A stretch of DNA of 64,000 nucleotides from Rhinatrema bivittatum (Eukaryota; Chordata; Amphibia; Gymnophiona; Rhinatrematidae), in assembly GCF_901001135.1 (NCBI RefSeq), contig NC_042631.1:50412019-50476018 (forward strand), in the 5' to 3' direction. A model generated the notes under the pieces. It did not search any database. It was not told the DNA's origin and saw only the letters and a list, made by a program, of their open reading frames with translations. This document shows, piece after piece, positions 1-10,433 of the stretch; position 1 is the first letter of the stretch, and each line of letters begins with the position of its first letter. Made by a program: the position numbers and the translations under genes.

Positions 1-88
1 ATCAATCTGCATTAGCCTGGCCATCAGGGTCTGAAGAGTGTACAGCGGCTGCTCTCTGTTCATCTTCACCAACTCCAGTGCCACTACC
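1..88 (-). CDS. ADCY10: ADCY10 exon D (partial, runs off the window start)
   Basis: Fourth visible exon of a soluble adenylyl cyclase homologue, part of the NTPase-like region after the cyclase domains. The minus strand shows an acceptor (CTCAG at 93-89), then a G completing an AGG Arg codon begun in exon C, then 29 open codons to the window edge. The peptide starts VVALELVKMN and ends MARLMQID. It aligns, from my memory of the family, with the segment just after the P-loop of mammalian ADCY10 (IIAISLNKIS...). The phase matches the donor at 23983 exactly. No donor is visible because the exon continues beyond base 1. The intron separating it from exon C is 23,894 bp. Protein similarity plus phase agreement make this secure; the full exon length is unknown. 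Confidence 0.88.
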
Positions 89-254
89 CTGAGATCCACA
101 GAAACAAATCACTTTTATTTTACAATGTTATAATGGCATTCGTTACAAAACCTTACGTCGCTGTAATTTTACAATGTCTCAATGTAATCTTACAATGTCT
201 CAATGTAAAGATAGTATGACCTGTTATCACACTATCTCACTAGATATTATGTAA
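89..254. other. ADCY10 intron, A/T-rich, no gene seen
   Basis: Intronic DNA downstream in genome order of exon D. It holds short direct repeats of the type TTTTACAATGT and CTCAATGTAA (around 119-205) but no coding signal that I recognise. Confidence 0.5.
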
Positions 255-318
255 ACCGATGTGATACCCTTAGGTGAATATCGGTATAAAAGAACAAATA
301 AATAAATAAATAATAATG
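230..318 (+). repeat. L2-type LINE/SINE 3' tail with terminal stem, copy 1
   Basis: A 3' terminal segment ending in an (AAATA)n-like tail at 293-318. Just before the tail is a short inverted repeat: ACCGAT at 255-260 pairs with ATCGGT at 280-285, followed by ATA. The same arrangement ends the full-length L2 element at 36757-36825 and five other repeats in this window. The upstream part of this copy is not recognisable as coding, so it is either a 5'-truncated LINE or a SINE that borrowed the LINE tail. Confidence 0.65.
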
Positions 319-719
319 TCAATTTTCAAGTGCTAAAAGCTTGGAAAGCCCTGTCTAGCCCCATACATTCCAACTTGAAAGACAAGTGCTACTCACAAAT
401 TGTTCCTGCCAGTTGGAGGGGATAGCACAGGAAGCAGAGAGGAAGAGATTTTGTTGCAGGTGGCGGTTATGGCCCAACCCCCTTCTCTTCTTTTTGCATG
501 AATTGTCCCAGAAGGCAGCTTCCCCCTCCTCCCAGCTCATGATCAACCAGCTCTCCTCATTTGCACCGCAGCAGGGCAAGATCAGGCTACAGTCAGTTTG
601 CTCTTCCCCTGCTTCTTCTAATAGCAGTATTTTGTCATGCATTTTGATGCTGTGGACGATTACCTAGTTAGTGTATTGTGAAAGTTAGTCCTGGTACTTA
701 GGGGTGCAGTAGTGCAGGC
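319..719. other. Unassigned intronic DNA
   Basis: About 400 bp with overlapping open frames on both strands (355-642 minus and 386-667 plus) but no recognisable domain, motif or repeat family. Nothing supports a gene. Confidence 0.4.
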
Positions 720-846
720 CTTTCCAAAATGCTTCGGAATACATGCCTGTTCAATATCAACTGTAGTCACCTATCCCACTTTTGTCCCTGACGAGCTGCC
801 ATCTTCAGAGAACACTGTTAAAGGTAAGCAATTTTGCTTTTCTCTA
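720..846 (-). repeat. Dispersed short repeat (GCTTACC family), copy 1
   Basis: On the minus strand this reads GCAAAATTGCTTACC, then a TAACAGTGTTCTCTGAAGA core. The same core recurs at 42826, 54962 and 63874 on the plus strand. No internal coding capacity or tRNA-like box is clear. Its ends are not defined. In this orientation the plus strand shows AAAGGTAAGC, a 5' splice donor consensus. Confidence 0.5.
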
Positions 847-1029
847 ATCAAAGAATAGAATTAGAATCCTCAGAATTCGTTATGAAATTCTCTTCAGAGT
901 CTGGCCTTCAGTGTCATATTTTACTTATTTTTGCATCTCCCAGCTTTGAATGGCAATGAAATGTTAGGTTTTGTTATCTTGATAAAATAACAGCCAACGT
1001 TTGATTTGACTATTGAGAGTTCTCATTGT

Positions 1030-2925
1030 GGGATATGTGCGGGGTTAAAGTTCTGTTTGGTATTGGTTGTTGGGGATGACAGGGGGTTAACTGTTAGCTG
1101 GGTAAGCTTTTTGGAATAGCCATGTTTTTAGTGATTTCTTGAAGTTCTGTGATGAGGGTTCCGTTCTGAGATTTGCTGGTAATTTGTTCCATAGTGCGAG
1201 GCCTGCTATTGAAATTGCTCGTTCTCGCATTGAGGTGAGGTGGGCCAGTTTATTGGATGGGATGAAGAGTAGTCCGGTGTTATTGGATCGTAGGTTTTGT
1301 TGGGAGGTGTATGGATGAAGGGTGTCCCTTAGCCAGTCTGTTTTTTTGTTGTTAAGGGACTTGTGCATAAAGGTAAGGGCTTTATATCCGAAAATCCGAA
1401 ATAAATAAATATTGAATTGTGTGTGTTATGGGGAGCCAATGGAGTTCTTTTAGTATGGGGGTGATGTGTGTGGAGCATTTGCTGTTTGTGAGGGATCTGG
1501 CTGCCGCATTTTGGAGTAGTTGGAGGGGCTTGAGGGTGGAGGTTGGGAGCCCAAGGAGGATGGAGTTACAATAGTCAAGTTTGGAGAAAATGAGGGCTTG
1601 GAGTAATGATCGATAGTCTTGAATGAGTAGTAGTGGTTTGATTTTTTTGAGGACTTGTAGTTTGAAGTAGCCTTCTTTTATTATGGTGTTGATGTAAGTT
1701 TTCAGGTTGAGCTCGGAGTCTAGAGTGATGCCTAGGTTTCTTGCAGTTGTAACAATATGGCTCGTGCTTTGTGTGGAAGGTTCGTCTTGAATGTTCCAAG
1801 CTGGGGGTTTGTTAGAGATGTGTAAGATTTCTGTTTTTGCGTGGTTAAGGGTGAGTGCTATTTGGGATAAGAGTTTTTGTATTTGGGTAAGGATGGAGCT
1901 CCATTGTAGAAGGGTGTTCTGTATGTTATCTTTCATAGGGATAATGATCTGGACATTTTCGGCGTAGACAAAGTATTGGAGGCCCAGGTCAGTGAGGAGT
2001 TTGCATAGTGGGAGCATGTAGATGTTGAATAGGGTGGAGGAGAGTGATGATACTTGAGGGATGCTGTGTGAAAGGGGGAATTGTTTTGATTCCTTGTTGT
2101 TGAGGATTACTTTGTAGGTTCTGTTCGATAGGTAGGAGCTGAACCATTTGATTGTGGTGCCATCTAGCCCAATTTCACTTAGTCTTGTTAGGAGGGTGTT
2201 GTGGTTGACGATGTCGAAAGCAGTGGATATGTCAAGTAGTATAAGAAGGTAGGATTGGCCGGTGTCAAGTCCTCTGAGTGCTGTGTCGGTAAGGGTAAGT
2301 AGGAGTGTTTCGGTGCTGAGTGTTTTTATGAATCCATGTTGGGATGGATATAGTATTTTTTGGGTTTCCAGGTGTTCAGAAAGTTGATAATTTATCTTTT
2401 TTTTTTTTCAAGGATTTTTGAGATAAAAGAGAGGTTCGATATGGGTCTGAAGTTGGTGGGGTCAACGATGTCAAGCTGTGATTTTTTGAGTATAGGTTTG
2501 ATGATGGTGCATTTAAGGGCCTCGGGGAAGTTTCCTTGCTCTAGCGATACGTTCGTTGATGATGTCAGCTATAGGTTTAGCTATGATATCTGAGATTAGT
2601 TTCAGGTTTTGATTGGTATAGGGTCAAGGGGATGGGTGGCTGGGTTCATTTTTTGTATGATGGTTTTTATCTCAGAGGAGGCTGTGGGTTCAAAAGTGGT
2701 CCAAGTGGCGACAGAGGTAGGCTGGGGGTTCAGTGTTTCCTTGGTTGCTTGAGGGTTGGAAGTTATTAGTTTGGTGGTTTTGTCCAGAAAAAACTGTGCT
2801 AGCTTGTCACATGTTATCGAATTGATCTCATTGGAGGGTGGGGTTTGGATGGGTTGAGTCAGCTTGGTTACCTCAAAAGATAACCAAAACAAATTATCAG
2901 GGGTGTGGTCCCCCTCTATCACATC
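1030..2925 (-). pseudogene. L2-type LINE reverse transcriptase remnant
   Basis: A 5'-truncated non-LTR retrotransposon of the L2 type. Reading on the minus strand: linker sequence at 2922-2602, RT core in shifted frames at about 2345-2018 (TLLLTL...ALRGL, LLDISTAFDIVNH), then an open stretch 2017-1382 with the catalytic motif altered from YADD to YAEN, LDYCNSILLGLP and ELHWLPI blocks, and the C-terminal end at 1368-1087 (SIAGLALWNKLP, FKKSLKTWLF). The same blocks occur in the intact L2 ORF at 33424-36408. Several frameshifts and the damaged catalytic motif mark it as dead. Its 3' UTR and terminal tail are not visible below about 1030. Confidence 0.87.
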
Positions 2926-3425
2926 ACATCACTCTCACCACACTCCAGTTGATCCTCCCTTTCAACCTCCACTCCCTCCAGAGGACTGCCTTTCTTAACC
3001 TCCTCTACTCCAGCGGACCACCTCTCTCAACCTCTGCGCCTTCAGCTGATTCCCTCTTACAACTCCCAGTTCCACTCATAACCCCAACCCACCCCATCTG
3101 CCCCTTAAGCTCTTTTTGCATCTCCCAGATGATCTCACTCCAACCCCTCATTAAAACCCCAACTAATCCTCTGTCATACCTTCCTTCTGACTCCATCCAT
3201 TTCCTCCTAATTCTCATCCTCCAACTGCCTCTATCACCTCCCAGCCTCACAACCTCATTTCCAACCCTTCCTTCACAACTCCCCAGCTCATGCCATTACC
3301 ACCACCCTGCCAATAATCCTCCAATAATTCTTCTTTCATTCACCCTCCACAGCCAATACCTGTTCAACTGATCCAACCCTCAAACCCATCCAATAACCAA
3401 TCTCCTTCTTTAAACAGCCCATCTC
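2926..3425. other. Pyrimidine-rich low-complexity stretch
   Basis: About 500 bp whose plus strand is dominated by C and T (runs of CCTCC, CTCCC, TTCTCATCCTCC). An open frame on each strand follows from the biased composition. No gene is supported. It separates the L2 remnant from the L1 5' end. Confidence 0.5.
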
Positions 3426-3429
3426 TAGA

Positions 3430-4357
3430 GAATTCCCAACTGGATCCAAGATGGCCACTGCATGAGATATGCGAAGGAGCTCTCTCATACCTGCTATTGA
3501 TTTCCTGTGGACTTATTTCATTGTCTCTGGATATCCCTCAAGATGCCTCATACTAAGCGTAAAGCTAATTTAAAAAACAATATACCTGATAAAGAAGATG
3601 GAATCCAACAAACTAAGATTGAGAGCTTCTTCGAGGTAACCCCGAAAACGCCAGAAGTGAGGGCTGTGTTGGGAGAGAGCCAGGAGCTCGGTTCTCTCTC
3701 TATGGCTGAGATGATCGCGCTAAGCCCGGGGGCTCCTAAGACGCCGTCACCGCCCCGAGGTCAGACGCAGGTCGAATTGGAGTAAACACCGCAATTTTGA
3801 AAGGGAGGAGGAGAGAGACGCTGACCCTGGATTCTGATGGAGGAGGTCGAGAGGGTGCGAAAGAGGGAGATCGATGATCTCCGGTTGGAGGAATTACCTC
3901 GACTCCTAGACCCCCACTGAAGGTACTGGCACAGGACAATGAGGAGAACTTCACAGCACAAGAATCAGTAACGTTAATACCTGGAACTGTTTTTTCACTG
4001 CAAAAACCATCTATTATTAGTATTACTATGGACTCACTCTGGAATGCTTTAGTTTCTATTGAGTCAGCTATATCAACGCTGACACAGGCAGTCCTTGAGA
4101 CTAATAAAAGGGGTCTGAACACTGAAAAAGCTGTGAGTTTACAAAAAAACAAAAATTGAGCAACTGGAAGGAAAATCATTGAAAATGGAAAATGTTCAAG
4201 TTAACTTAATTAAATCAGCAAGTCTAGTGGAGAGAAAATGTGAAAATATTGAAAATTCCTTTTGTTATTTAAACTTATGAGTTGTTAATTTTCCTATTAT
4301 CAAGAAAATGTCTCCTCTTGAATTGTTTAAAGAATACTGTTGTAAGTTTGACTTGTT
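3430..4357 (+). pseudogene. L1 5' UTR and truncated ORF1
   Basis: 5' part of an L1-type LINE on the plus strand. The 5' UTR contains CCAAGATGGCC (3446-3456), the same motif present in the ORF1-only L1 at 28733-28743. ORF1 begins at ATG 3542 with a basic start (MPHTKRKA), then a QTKIESFF motif and the Ser/Pro-rich SPGAPKTPSPP block shared with the L1 at 24.8-26.4 kb. The first frame stops at 3785; later segments in other frames carry coiled-coil sequence and CENIENS, the start of the RRM region. ORF1p is the RNA-binding nucleic acid chaperone of L1. The copy is cut off at about 4357 by a gypsy LTR. Confidence 0.75.
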
Positions 4358-5453
4358 TGTGGACCCCTGGTTGCTGTGTTGATGACTCCTCCCACAGGGA
4401 GGGACCCCGTGGGGAAAACACAGTAATAGGCTGACTCTCAGTAATGACCACAGAGAAAATAGAAGCTTTATTATACAGCAGTTGGCACAACCCGAGAAGC
4501 GGGCTGCATTCCTCAGCCAGAGGAGTAGGTCTCTGATGATAGTTTAGTCCAGGCACTGAGTTGTATCAAGTGCAGAGAAGGTCTCACCAGATGCTGGAAG
4601 TGAAGGGTCCGATAGTGGTCCGTGGAGCGGGGTAGGCCGAGAACCCAGTCACTGATGACATAGTCAGCGATGGTAGATCCGGTAGTGGTCCGCGAAGTGG
4701 GGTATGCCGAGAATCTATTCTGTGGTGAGACAAGGCAGAAAGATTGAGAGAGAAGGGACTCACGAAGGCTGGTAGCTGTTGAAGAGATGGCCTCCGAAGA
4801 ACAAAGGTAGAGATGATGCAAAGCCCGGAGCACCAGAGCCAGGATGTCCTTTGTAGATGCAGGTTAGCCCAGGAGGAAGGCAGGCGAGAACAAGGCCCCA
4901 GGGAGTGGGTACCTAGGATCCTGATGAGCAGGGAAACCTGGAGAGTAGATATGAGCGAAGCAAGACCCCCGAGGAGCAGGTGCCTTGAGCTTCCTTGCTA
5001 AAACAGTGAAATCCCGGGGGTAAATAGGAGCGAATAAGACCCCTGAGGAGTGGGTACCTAGAACGCCCTAGAGTAGCCAGCGTAACCCCGGAGGGTTTGT
5101 AGGAGCGAGTATTCAGAGCTGGGTCTCTGAAAGTGTCAAAATTAGCTGGAGCGGAATCCTTGCTAATTCATAGCTGAATTGGAGATCGGAGGCTAAGTAC
5201 CCGGAGATAGTGATGTCATGCGGTGGGGACGCTCCCGAAGTTCACGCCATGACATATTCAAATGAGAGGGCAGCGCGCACGTGCCCTAAGTGACCTCAGT
5301 GTAAGAATGGCGAACGTAATCACCCATGCCGGTCCGGGGACGCTGGAGAGGTCAGAGAGGAGAGGCAGTGGCAGCCATCTTGCCCAGAGGAGAGGAAAGA
5401 GAAAGAAAAGAGGTGAGACAGGGCACAGCCGTCTGCAACCGATAGGCACAACA
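4358..5453 (-). repeat. Ty3/gypsy LTR (3' LTR, minus orientation)
   Basis: About 1.1 kb bounded on the minus strand by TGTTGTGCC (starting at 5453) and a CA end near 4358. On the internal side it is preceded by a purine-rich tract (GAAGGGGGGTAC), matching the polypurine tract/LTR junction of the complete gypsy at 47516. It contains internal imperfect tandem copies around 4605-4735 (GATAGTGGTCCGTGGAGCGG and GGTAGTGGTCCGCGAAGTGG) and repeated GTGGGTACCTAG motifs. The start boundary is certain to a few bases; the other end is less certain. Confidence 0.7.
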
Positions 5454-5655
5454 GTACCCCCCTTCATAGGGCCCCCTCCAGGCCCCCTTCCAGGGGGTTT
5501 GGGCTTCTGAGAATGCATCTTGTGGAACCAACATAACATGTCTTTGTTGATAATGTTGACAAGTGGTTACCATGAATTGTCCTCAGGACCCTATCCCTCC
5601 CAGGAGATATGATACTCCCAAGTCTTGCCTCTCTTGCGAACATCTAAGATGTTAT
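5454..5655 (-). pseudogene. Ty3/gypsy chromodomain tail of integrase
   Basis: Minus-strand sequence directly upstream of the LTR encodes the end of a chromovirus integrase: RKRGKTWEYHISWEG, then after a frameshift GPEDNSW. This is the aromatic/acidic signature of an integrase-linked chromodomain, which in this retrotransposon group guides insertion to modified chromatin. Only the last few dozen residues survive; the rest was replaced by the CR1 fragment starting near 5656. Confidence 0.7.
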
Positions 5656-6340
5656 CAACCAAAAATAAAAAGTGTGCAAGAGGCGTGGTCATTGTTAAAA
5701 AATACATCCTAGAAGCACAGTCCAGATGTATTCCACACATTAAGAAAGGTGGAAAGAAGGCAAAACGATTACTGGCATGGTTAAAAGGGGAGGTGAAAGA
5801 AGCTATTTTAGCCAAAAGATCTTCATTCAAAAATTGGAAGAAGGATCCAACAGAAGAAAATAGGATAATGCATAAACATTGGAAAGTTAAATGTAAGACA
5901 TTGATAAGACAGGCTAAGAGAGAATTTGAAAAGAAGTTGGCCGTAGAGGCAAAAACTCACAGTAAAAACTTTTAAAATATATCCGAAGCAGAAAGCCTGT
6001 GAGGGAGTCAGTTGGACCGTTAGATGATCAAGGGATTAAAGGGGCACTTAGAGAAGATAAGGCCATCGTGGAAAGATTAAATTATTTCTTTTCTTCGGTG
6101 TTTACTGAAGAGGATGTTGGGGAGGTACCCGTACTGGAGAAGGTTTCATGGGTAATGATTCAGATGGACTGAACCAAATCACGGTAAATCTAGAAGATGT
6201 GGTAGACCTGATTGACAAACTGAAGAGTAGTAAATCACCTGGACCGGATGGTATACACCCCAGAGTTCTGAAGGAACTAAAAAATGAAATTTCAGACCTA
6301 TTAGTAAAAATTTGTAACTTATCATTAAAATCATCCATAC
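5656..6340 (+). pseudogene. CR1-type LINE ORF2 fragment (between endonuclease and RT)
   Basis: Plus-strand remnant with a basic region (LLAWLKGEVKEAILAKRSSF) followed by the motif run that precedes the RT palm in CR1: FFSSVFTEEDVGE and SPGPDGIHPRVLKEL. The same motifs occur in the complete CR1 at 17731-22796 (YFSSVFTKEDPGEG, MGPDGIHPRIL). Frameshifts at about 5975 and 6150 break the frame, and the catalytic part is missing. It starts next to gypsy sequence and ends near 6340. Confidence 0.8.
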
Positions 6341-6657
6341 TGTTCATGATGCCTTTGTCTACATGCAGTTTCTAAGTTACGGTTTTCTATGCAAAGGTCC
6401 TTGCTAAAGCAGGTGTGGGGAGGGGTACAGTTGTATCTCTGCTTGCCTCCTCTCTTTCTGACATTCCATTGTTCACATGCTCCCTCCTCTGTCTGTACTA
6501 CTCTAAGCAGATTGTGGTTTCTAATTTGTTCTTATGCATTATTGTTGCCAAGAAAGGAAGGGGGGGGGGGGTTCTCTTGTAAGTTGCTTGCATGCAGCTA
6601 AGCCAGTTTCTAACAATTTGCAGTTTCTCTCATTAACTCTATTTTATAAGAAACAAA
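6341..6657 (-). repeat. Candidate second half of an ERV 3' LTR
   Basis: Non-coding DNA with an 11-bp G tract (6559-6569). The env remnant at 17105-17541 and its polypurine tract lie just beyond the far end of the Harbinger transposon. Removing that transposon would place this segment directly downstream of the LTR start at 17053. I infer that it is the rest of the ERV 3' LTR. No paired 5' LTR is in the window to confirm this. Confidence 0.35.
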
Positions 6658-6954
6658 CGGGCCGATACAGTAAGGACGCATAAGAAAAAGTATGGCAGTG
6701 CCGGGCGCCCGCTCATTTGACGTGCGCACATTTTGGTTCACAAGCCGCGCGATTCAGTATTCAAATTAGACGCAAATCCAAGCGGTGGCAAACGAGCGTC
6801 CAAAGTGCGTCAGTGAAGCGGTAGGCGTTCGCAATCCATTTTACTGTATAGAGCAGTATACAGCGCCTATACAGTATCCAGGGTGCGCTGGTACCTGTCA
6901 TTTCAAATGTCATTCCACCAGGTAAGTGGATGGTTCTTTTTTACAGACCCCACA

Positions 6955-7345
6955 TGGACCTTCCCGCCTGCCTTCAGCGCCCGGCCAGACGTCCAGCCGG
7001 ACGTCCAAGGTCGCAGCTTCCGTTCATGGACCTTCCCACTTGTATCCGAGCGTCCATGATCAGAGGCCTCGCTGCCTTGAGCGCCTGGCCAGACGTCCAA
7101 GTTCGGGACGTCCATGATCAGAGGCCCCGCTGCCTTCAGCGCCCAGCTGGATGTCCAAGTTCGGGGCGTCCACAATCGGAGGCCCCACTGCCTTGAGTGC
7201 CCGGCCGGACGTCCAATGTCGTGGCTTCCGTTCATGGACCTTCCCTCCTGCATCCGGGCGTCCATGATCGGAGGCCCCGCTGCCTTGAGCGCCTGGCCGG
7301 ATGTCCAAGGTCGCGGCTTCCGTTCATGGACGTTCCTGTCTCTTT
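6955..7345 (+). repeat. Harbinger subterminal tandem array 1
   Basis: Imperfect copies of a unit rich in GGACGTCCA and CATGGACCTTCC motifs (for example GCCTTGAGCGCCTGGCC with GGCCGGATGTCCAAGG), repeated about four times and partly in shuffled order. GC-rich, with open frames on both strands that are by-products of the repetition. Its subterminal position suggests binding sites for the element's own proteins; that is inference. Confidence 0.7.
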
Positions 7346-7422
7346 CCAGACCTTCATGACTGAAACGCCCCACTGCCTGTACGGACGTCTGTGCTTCTGT
7401 CTGTCTGTCTATTTTACCTTAG

Positions 7423-7720
7423 TATTCCATGTGCTCCTCTTCTGTTGGTTTGATTTTCCCTTTGTATTCCATGTGCTCCTCTTCTGTTGGTTTGATTTTC
7501 CCTTAGTATTCCATGTGCTCCTCTTCTGTTGGTTTGATTTTTCCTTTGTATTCCGTGTGCTCCTCTTCTGTTGGTTTGATTTTCCCTTTGTATTCCATGT
7601 GCTCCTCCTCTGTTGGGTTGAGTTTCCCTTAGTATTCCATGTGCTCCTCTTCTGTTTTGTAGATTTTCTCTTTGTATTCCATGTGCTCCTCTTCTGTTAG
7701 ATTTTCCATTTATATTCTGT
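7423..7720 (+). repeat. 42-bp tandem array, about 8 units
   Basis: TATTCCATGTGCTCCTC starts at 7423, 7465, 7507, 7549, 7591, 7633 and 7675, an exact 42-bp spacing, with a last degenerate start at 7713. Because 42 is divisible by 3, the array is open as a 14-residue repeat on both strands; I do not regard it as a gene. It lies between subterminal array 1 and the minus-strand coiled-coil ORF. Confidence 0.9.
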
Positions 7721-7974
7721 CTGTATGCTCTGCATGTGCTCTTCATCCTTGGCAGTCATTCTGTTCTTGATTATTGCCACAGTATTACCACAGAAGTTAC
7801 ATGCAATAAATTGTGGAAAGGAAATGCAAACCAACTTTTTGAAGCAAATTAAATATATTTTTTAAATTAAACTATTTACAACAAAATAACTTTCACAATA
7901 TTTATACATTTTGATAAGGGGGGCGTGGGGAAAAAGGGGAGGGACCATGCCATGGGGGAGGAGGAGGAGCATCG

Positions 7975-8443
7975 TCATTGATGGTCCTCAGGCGGTGCCC
8001 ATCCTGCAGGAGCTCGCGCCATGATGAGCAGGGACTGAGCTCCTGCCATTGTTCGCAGGAGCTCAATTATCTCCTGTTGGCCACGGCGCAGATCGTGCAG
8101 GATGGTCACCGTCTGCACTGCCATTCCCTCCAGTGTCGCCAGGCCGCGGGTCATCTGCACCAGGAGGAGCAGCATAGCGTCCAGGCGCCCCTCAAGGGCT
8201 GCGGGCCCTTCCCCAGCCACTGCGCCGCCCTCCAGCTGATGACCTGCCCCTGGAAGCCCAGGAGAGACAGGGCGGACAACGTCAACGACGATGTCCTCCT
8301 CGTCTCCCATGGCAGGTGGGGCGGGTGGGGCAGGAGAGAGTTGGGGCGGAAAAATAAGGGGGGGATCTATCATGGAGGGGTGGTTCGATAACAGGGGGGG
8401 CTCAATTGGTGATGCTGCTTCATCTTATATCTCTGCCGATGTG
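7975..8443 (-). CDS. Coiled-coil Harbinger accessory protein (exon)
   Basis: A 132-residue minus-strand frame (8373-7975). It starts with a Pro-rich segment, then an acidic GDEEDIVVD patch, then about 50 residues with regular Leu/Ile/Met spacing (MLLLLVQMTRGLATLEGMAV to EIIELLRTMA), consistent with a coiled coil. Upstream at 8444 is a good 3' splice site (TTTTTTCTCTTTTCAG), so the exon probably starts at 8443. A further acceptor (GGTTTTCAG) followed by a Met-Asp-Glu-Ser-rich frame lies near 8727, suggesting an upstream exon. I do not recognise a domain; it could be a second Myb-partner protein or the C-terminal exon of one. A degenerate copy of its nucleotide sequence sits at 12530-12725. Confidence 0.45.
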
Positions 8444-8864
8444 TCTGAAAAGAGAAAAAATTAAAGCGTTACCGCTGTCGCACATGAAAACATCCACAAC
8501 AGTGTAGAACAGTGTAGGAGGGAGAAATTTGCAACATTTTAAACAGGAACGTAACCTCTACCATTACAGAGAGTATGACATTTACAAATGCACATTTCAT
8601 AGGCGTGCCAAATGGCATTAAACATCCACATACTTTAAGTATGCCAATGCTATTAAAGGGTCACCATGGCGTTGTTCTGGAGGAGCATATTCCTCACCAC
8701 TAGAGCTTTCATCCATGCTGCTCTCTGAAAACCGAAATAGAAAAATTGTCACAGCTGGAGAAGCAAAGATGCAGAATGATACAAATGTTAAATTTCTTCA
8801 TGGTATTTGTTAAGAAGACCATATCGCTTGCAGGTCAACCATGACATTTGCTAACTGCACGTAC

Positions 8865-9150
8865 CGTCCAAGCGCTCAAGGCTGAAGCCTAGAATTAGGC
8901 GTCCCTTTGGTTCCGCCATGTCCCTACAGCTGAACTTTTCAGGCGCTCAAGGCTGAAGCCTAGAATTAGGCGCCTCTTTGGTTCCGCCGTGTTCCCTACC
9001 GCTACAAACTTTTCAGGCGCTCAAGGCTGAAGCCTAGAATTAGGCGTCCCATTGGTTCTGCCATGTTCCCTACCGCTACAAACTTTTCAGGCGCTCAAGG
9101 CTGAAGCCTAGAATTAGGCGTCCCTTCTGTTCCGCCATGTCCCTACTGGG
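8865..9150 (+). repeat. Subterminal array with palindromic core GCCTAgaatTAGGC
   Basis: Units of 71-74 bp, each containing GCTCAAGGCTGAAGCCTAG followed by AATTAGGCG. The palindromic core starts at 8887, 8958, 9032 and 9106, with two further isolated cores near 9561 and 9644. The 5-bp arms GCCTA/TAGGC flank a constant GAAT. Such regularly spaced palindromes near a transposon end are plausible binding sites for a dimeric Myb-like or transposase protein. Confidence 0.8.
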
Positions 9151-9837
9151 GCTCAAGGCTGAACGTGGATGTTCCTGCCTTTTTTCTCGCTTTTTCGGAA
9201 CTGCTGTTTCCCATTTCTGATGTCATCACAGCTTCATAATCCTACCATGAATGTGTATATAAGTCGCTTCTCCGAATGAAAAAGTACCTTTCGAATTCGT
9301 TTGGACTAGGACACACCGTGTACAACTGTTCCGTCGGATATCTATCGGGAGATTGGCAAGGCTTTCAGCAGGTAGGCATAGCAATGCACGCTTCTTTCTT
9401 TCCAACAGGTACCGCAAGGCCACCAGGTTTCATGGACGCTGTGGCCACGCTAGCCACTTTTGAACGTTCGACCAACCTTTCCGGTGCTCAAGGCAGCCGA
9501 TCTTCCAACCCTCGTGATCATCTGGAAAGGTTGGTAGATAGACCTTGGTGTTCACTGAAGCCTAGAATTAGGCGTCCCTTATGTCGCTCCATGTACCGAT
9601 ACTACTCTTTTTTGTGTGCTTAGGCTTGGGTGCTCAAGGATCGAGCCTAGAATTAGGCGTCCCTTTGGTTCCGCCGCAGGCCATGGACGTTGGAAGGTAA
9701 CATGGCCGGCGAATATGGACGTTCCCGCCTTTTTCTCACTACCCTCCATGGCCTCGAGATCCATGGTGGCAGGTCTATTTTTCATTTTCCTGTTTGCAAT
9801 ATTTGTTCACCTCTTCTTTCCGGTAATTTTTTGTTTG
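9151..9837. other. Harbinger left region between arrays
   Basis: Contains isolated copies of the palindromic core (about 9561 and 9644) and fragments of the surrounding unit, but no gene that I can support. The short open frames on both strands here show no recognisable domain. Confidence 0.4.
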
Positions 9838-10110
9838 ATGTTCATGATTTTGACGGTGACTGTTAGCTGTATATGTGTCCCTTGCCTTAGCGGTTATTCT
9901 GTTTTTGATGTTTGTTATTTTCACTGTTACCTGTATGTTACCCTCTTCTTTGCATTTATTCTGGTTTTGATGTTTCTTATTTTCGCTGTTACTTGAATAT
10001 GTAACCCTCTTCTTTGCCATTATTTTGATGATGATGTTTGTTATTTTCACTGTTACCTGTATATGTTACCCTCTTCTTTGCATTTTTTCGGTTAGTGATG
10101 TTTAGGTTTA
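9838..10110 (+). repeat. Subterminal tandem array, about 63-66 bp units
   Basis: Four to five imperfect copies of a T-rich unit containing GATGTTTGTTATTTTCACTG and TACCCTCTTCTTTGC. It directly precedes the Myb-like gene and may form part of its upstream region. No coding role is apparent. Confidence 0.65.
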
Positions 10111-10433
10111 GACTCTTGGCTGTATGCTCTCCATTGTGCCCTGTACCTTTGCTGTCATTTGTTAAATTTTCATCACAGTCATTAACCCCTTTTCCCCTTG
10201 TTGTTTTATCCGATTCAGACAATGATGCCCGGAAAACATTGCATTGCACCGGTAGAGGTGGAGTCCGAAGAACGGCAACCACTATTGGAAGGCACTATAG
10301 GCTCTTGCTTGATGCCGTACATGGGCCTCTATTGTTTCTAGTATATTGTATTTGTACAGATTTTGTTAATTTCCATCATGCTGTCTTCCCTTTCATTAAT
10401 CATCGGTTCTTTTTTTACCGTTCAGGTATTAAT

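Noticed and set aside
3005..3371. ORFs on both strands in the pyrimidine-rich stretch
   Set aside because: Explained by composition bias; no domain and no splice or promoter context.
7197..7746. Long open frames on both strands (7197-7700 plus, 7414-7746 minus)
   Set aside because: They are products of a 42-bp tandem repeat whose period is divisible by three; no initiation context or domain.
7423..9150. Regularly spaced repeats that superficially resemble a CRISPR array
   Set aside because: The units are contiguous tandem repeats without unique spacers, and the genome is a vertebrate one.
8870..9660. The GCCTAgaatTAGGC palindromes considered as transcription terminators
   Set aside because: Repeated inside tandem units, no U-tract, and intrinsic terminators of that type are bacterial.
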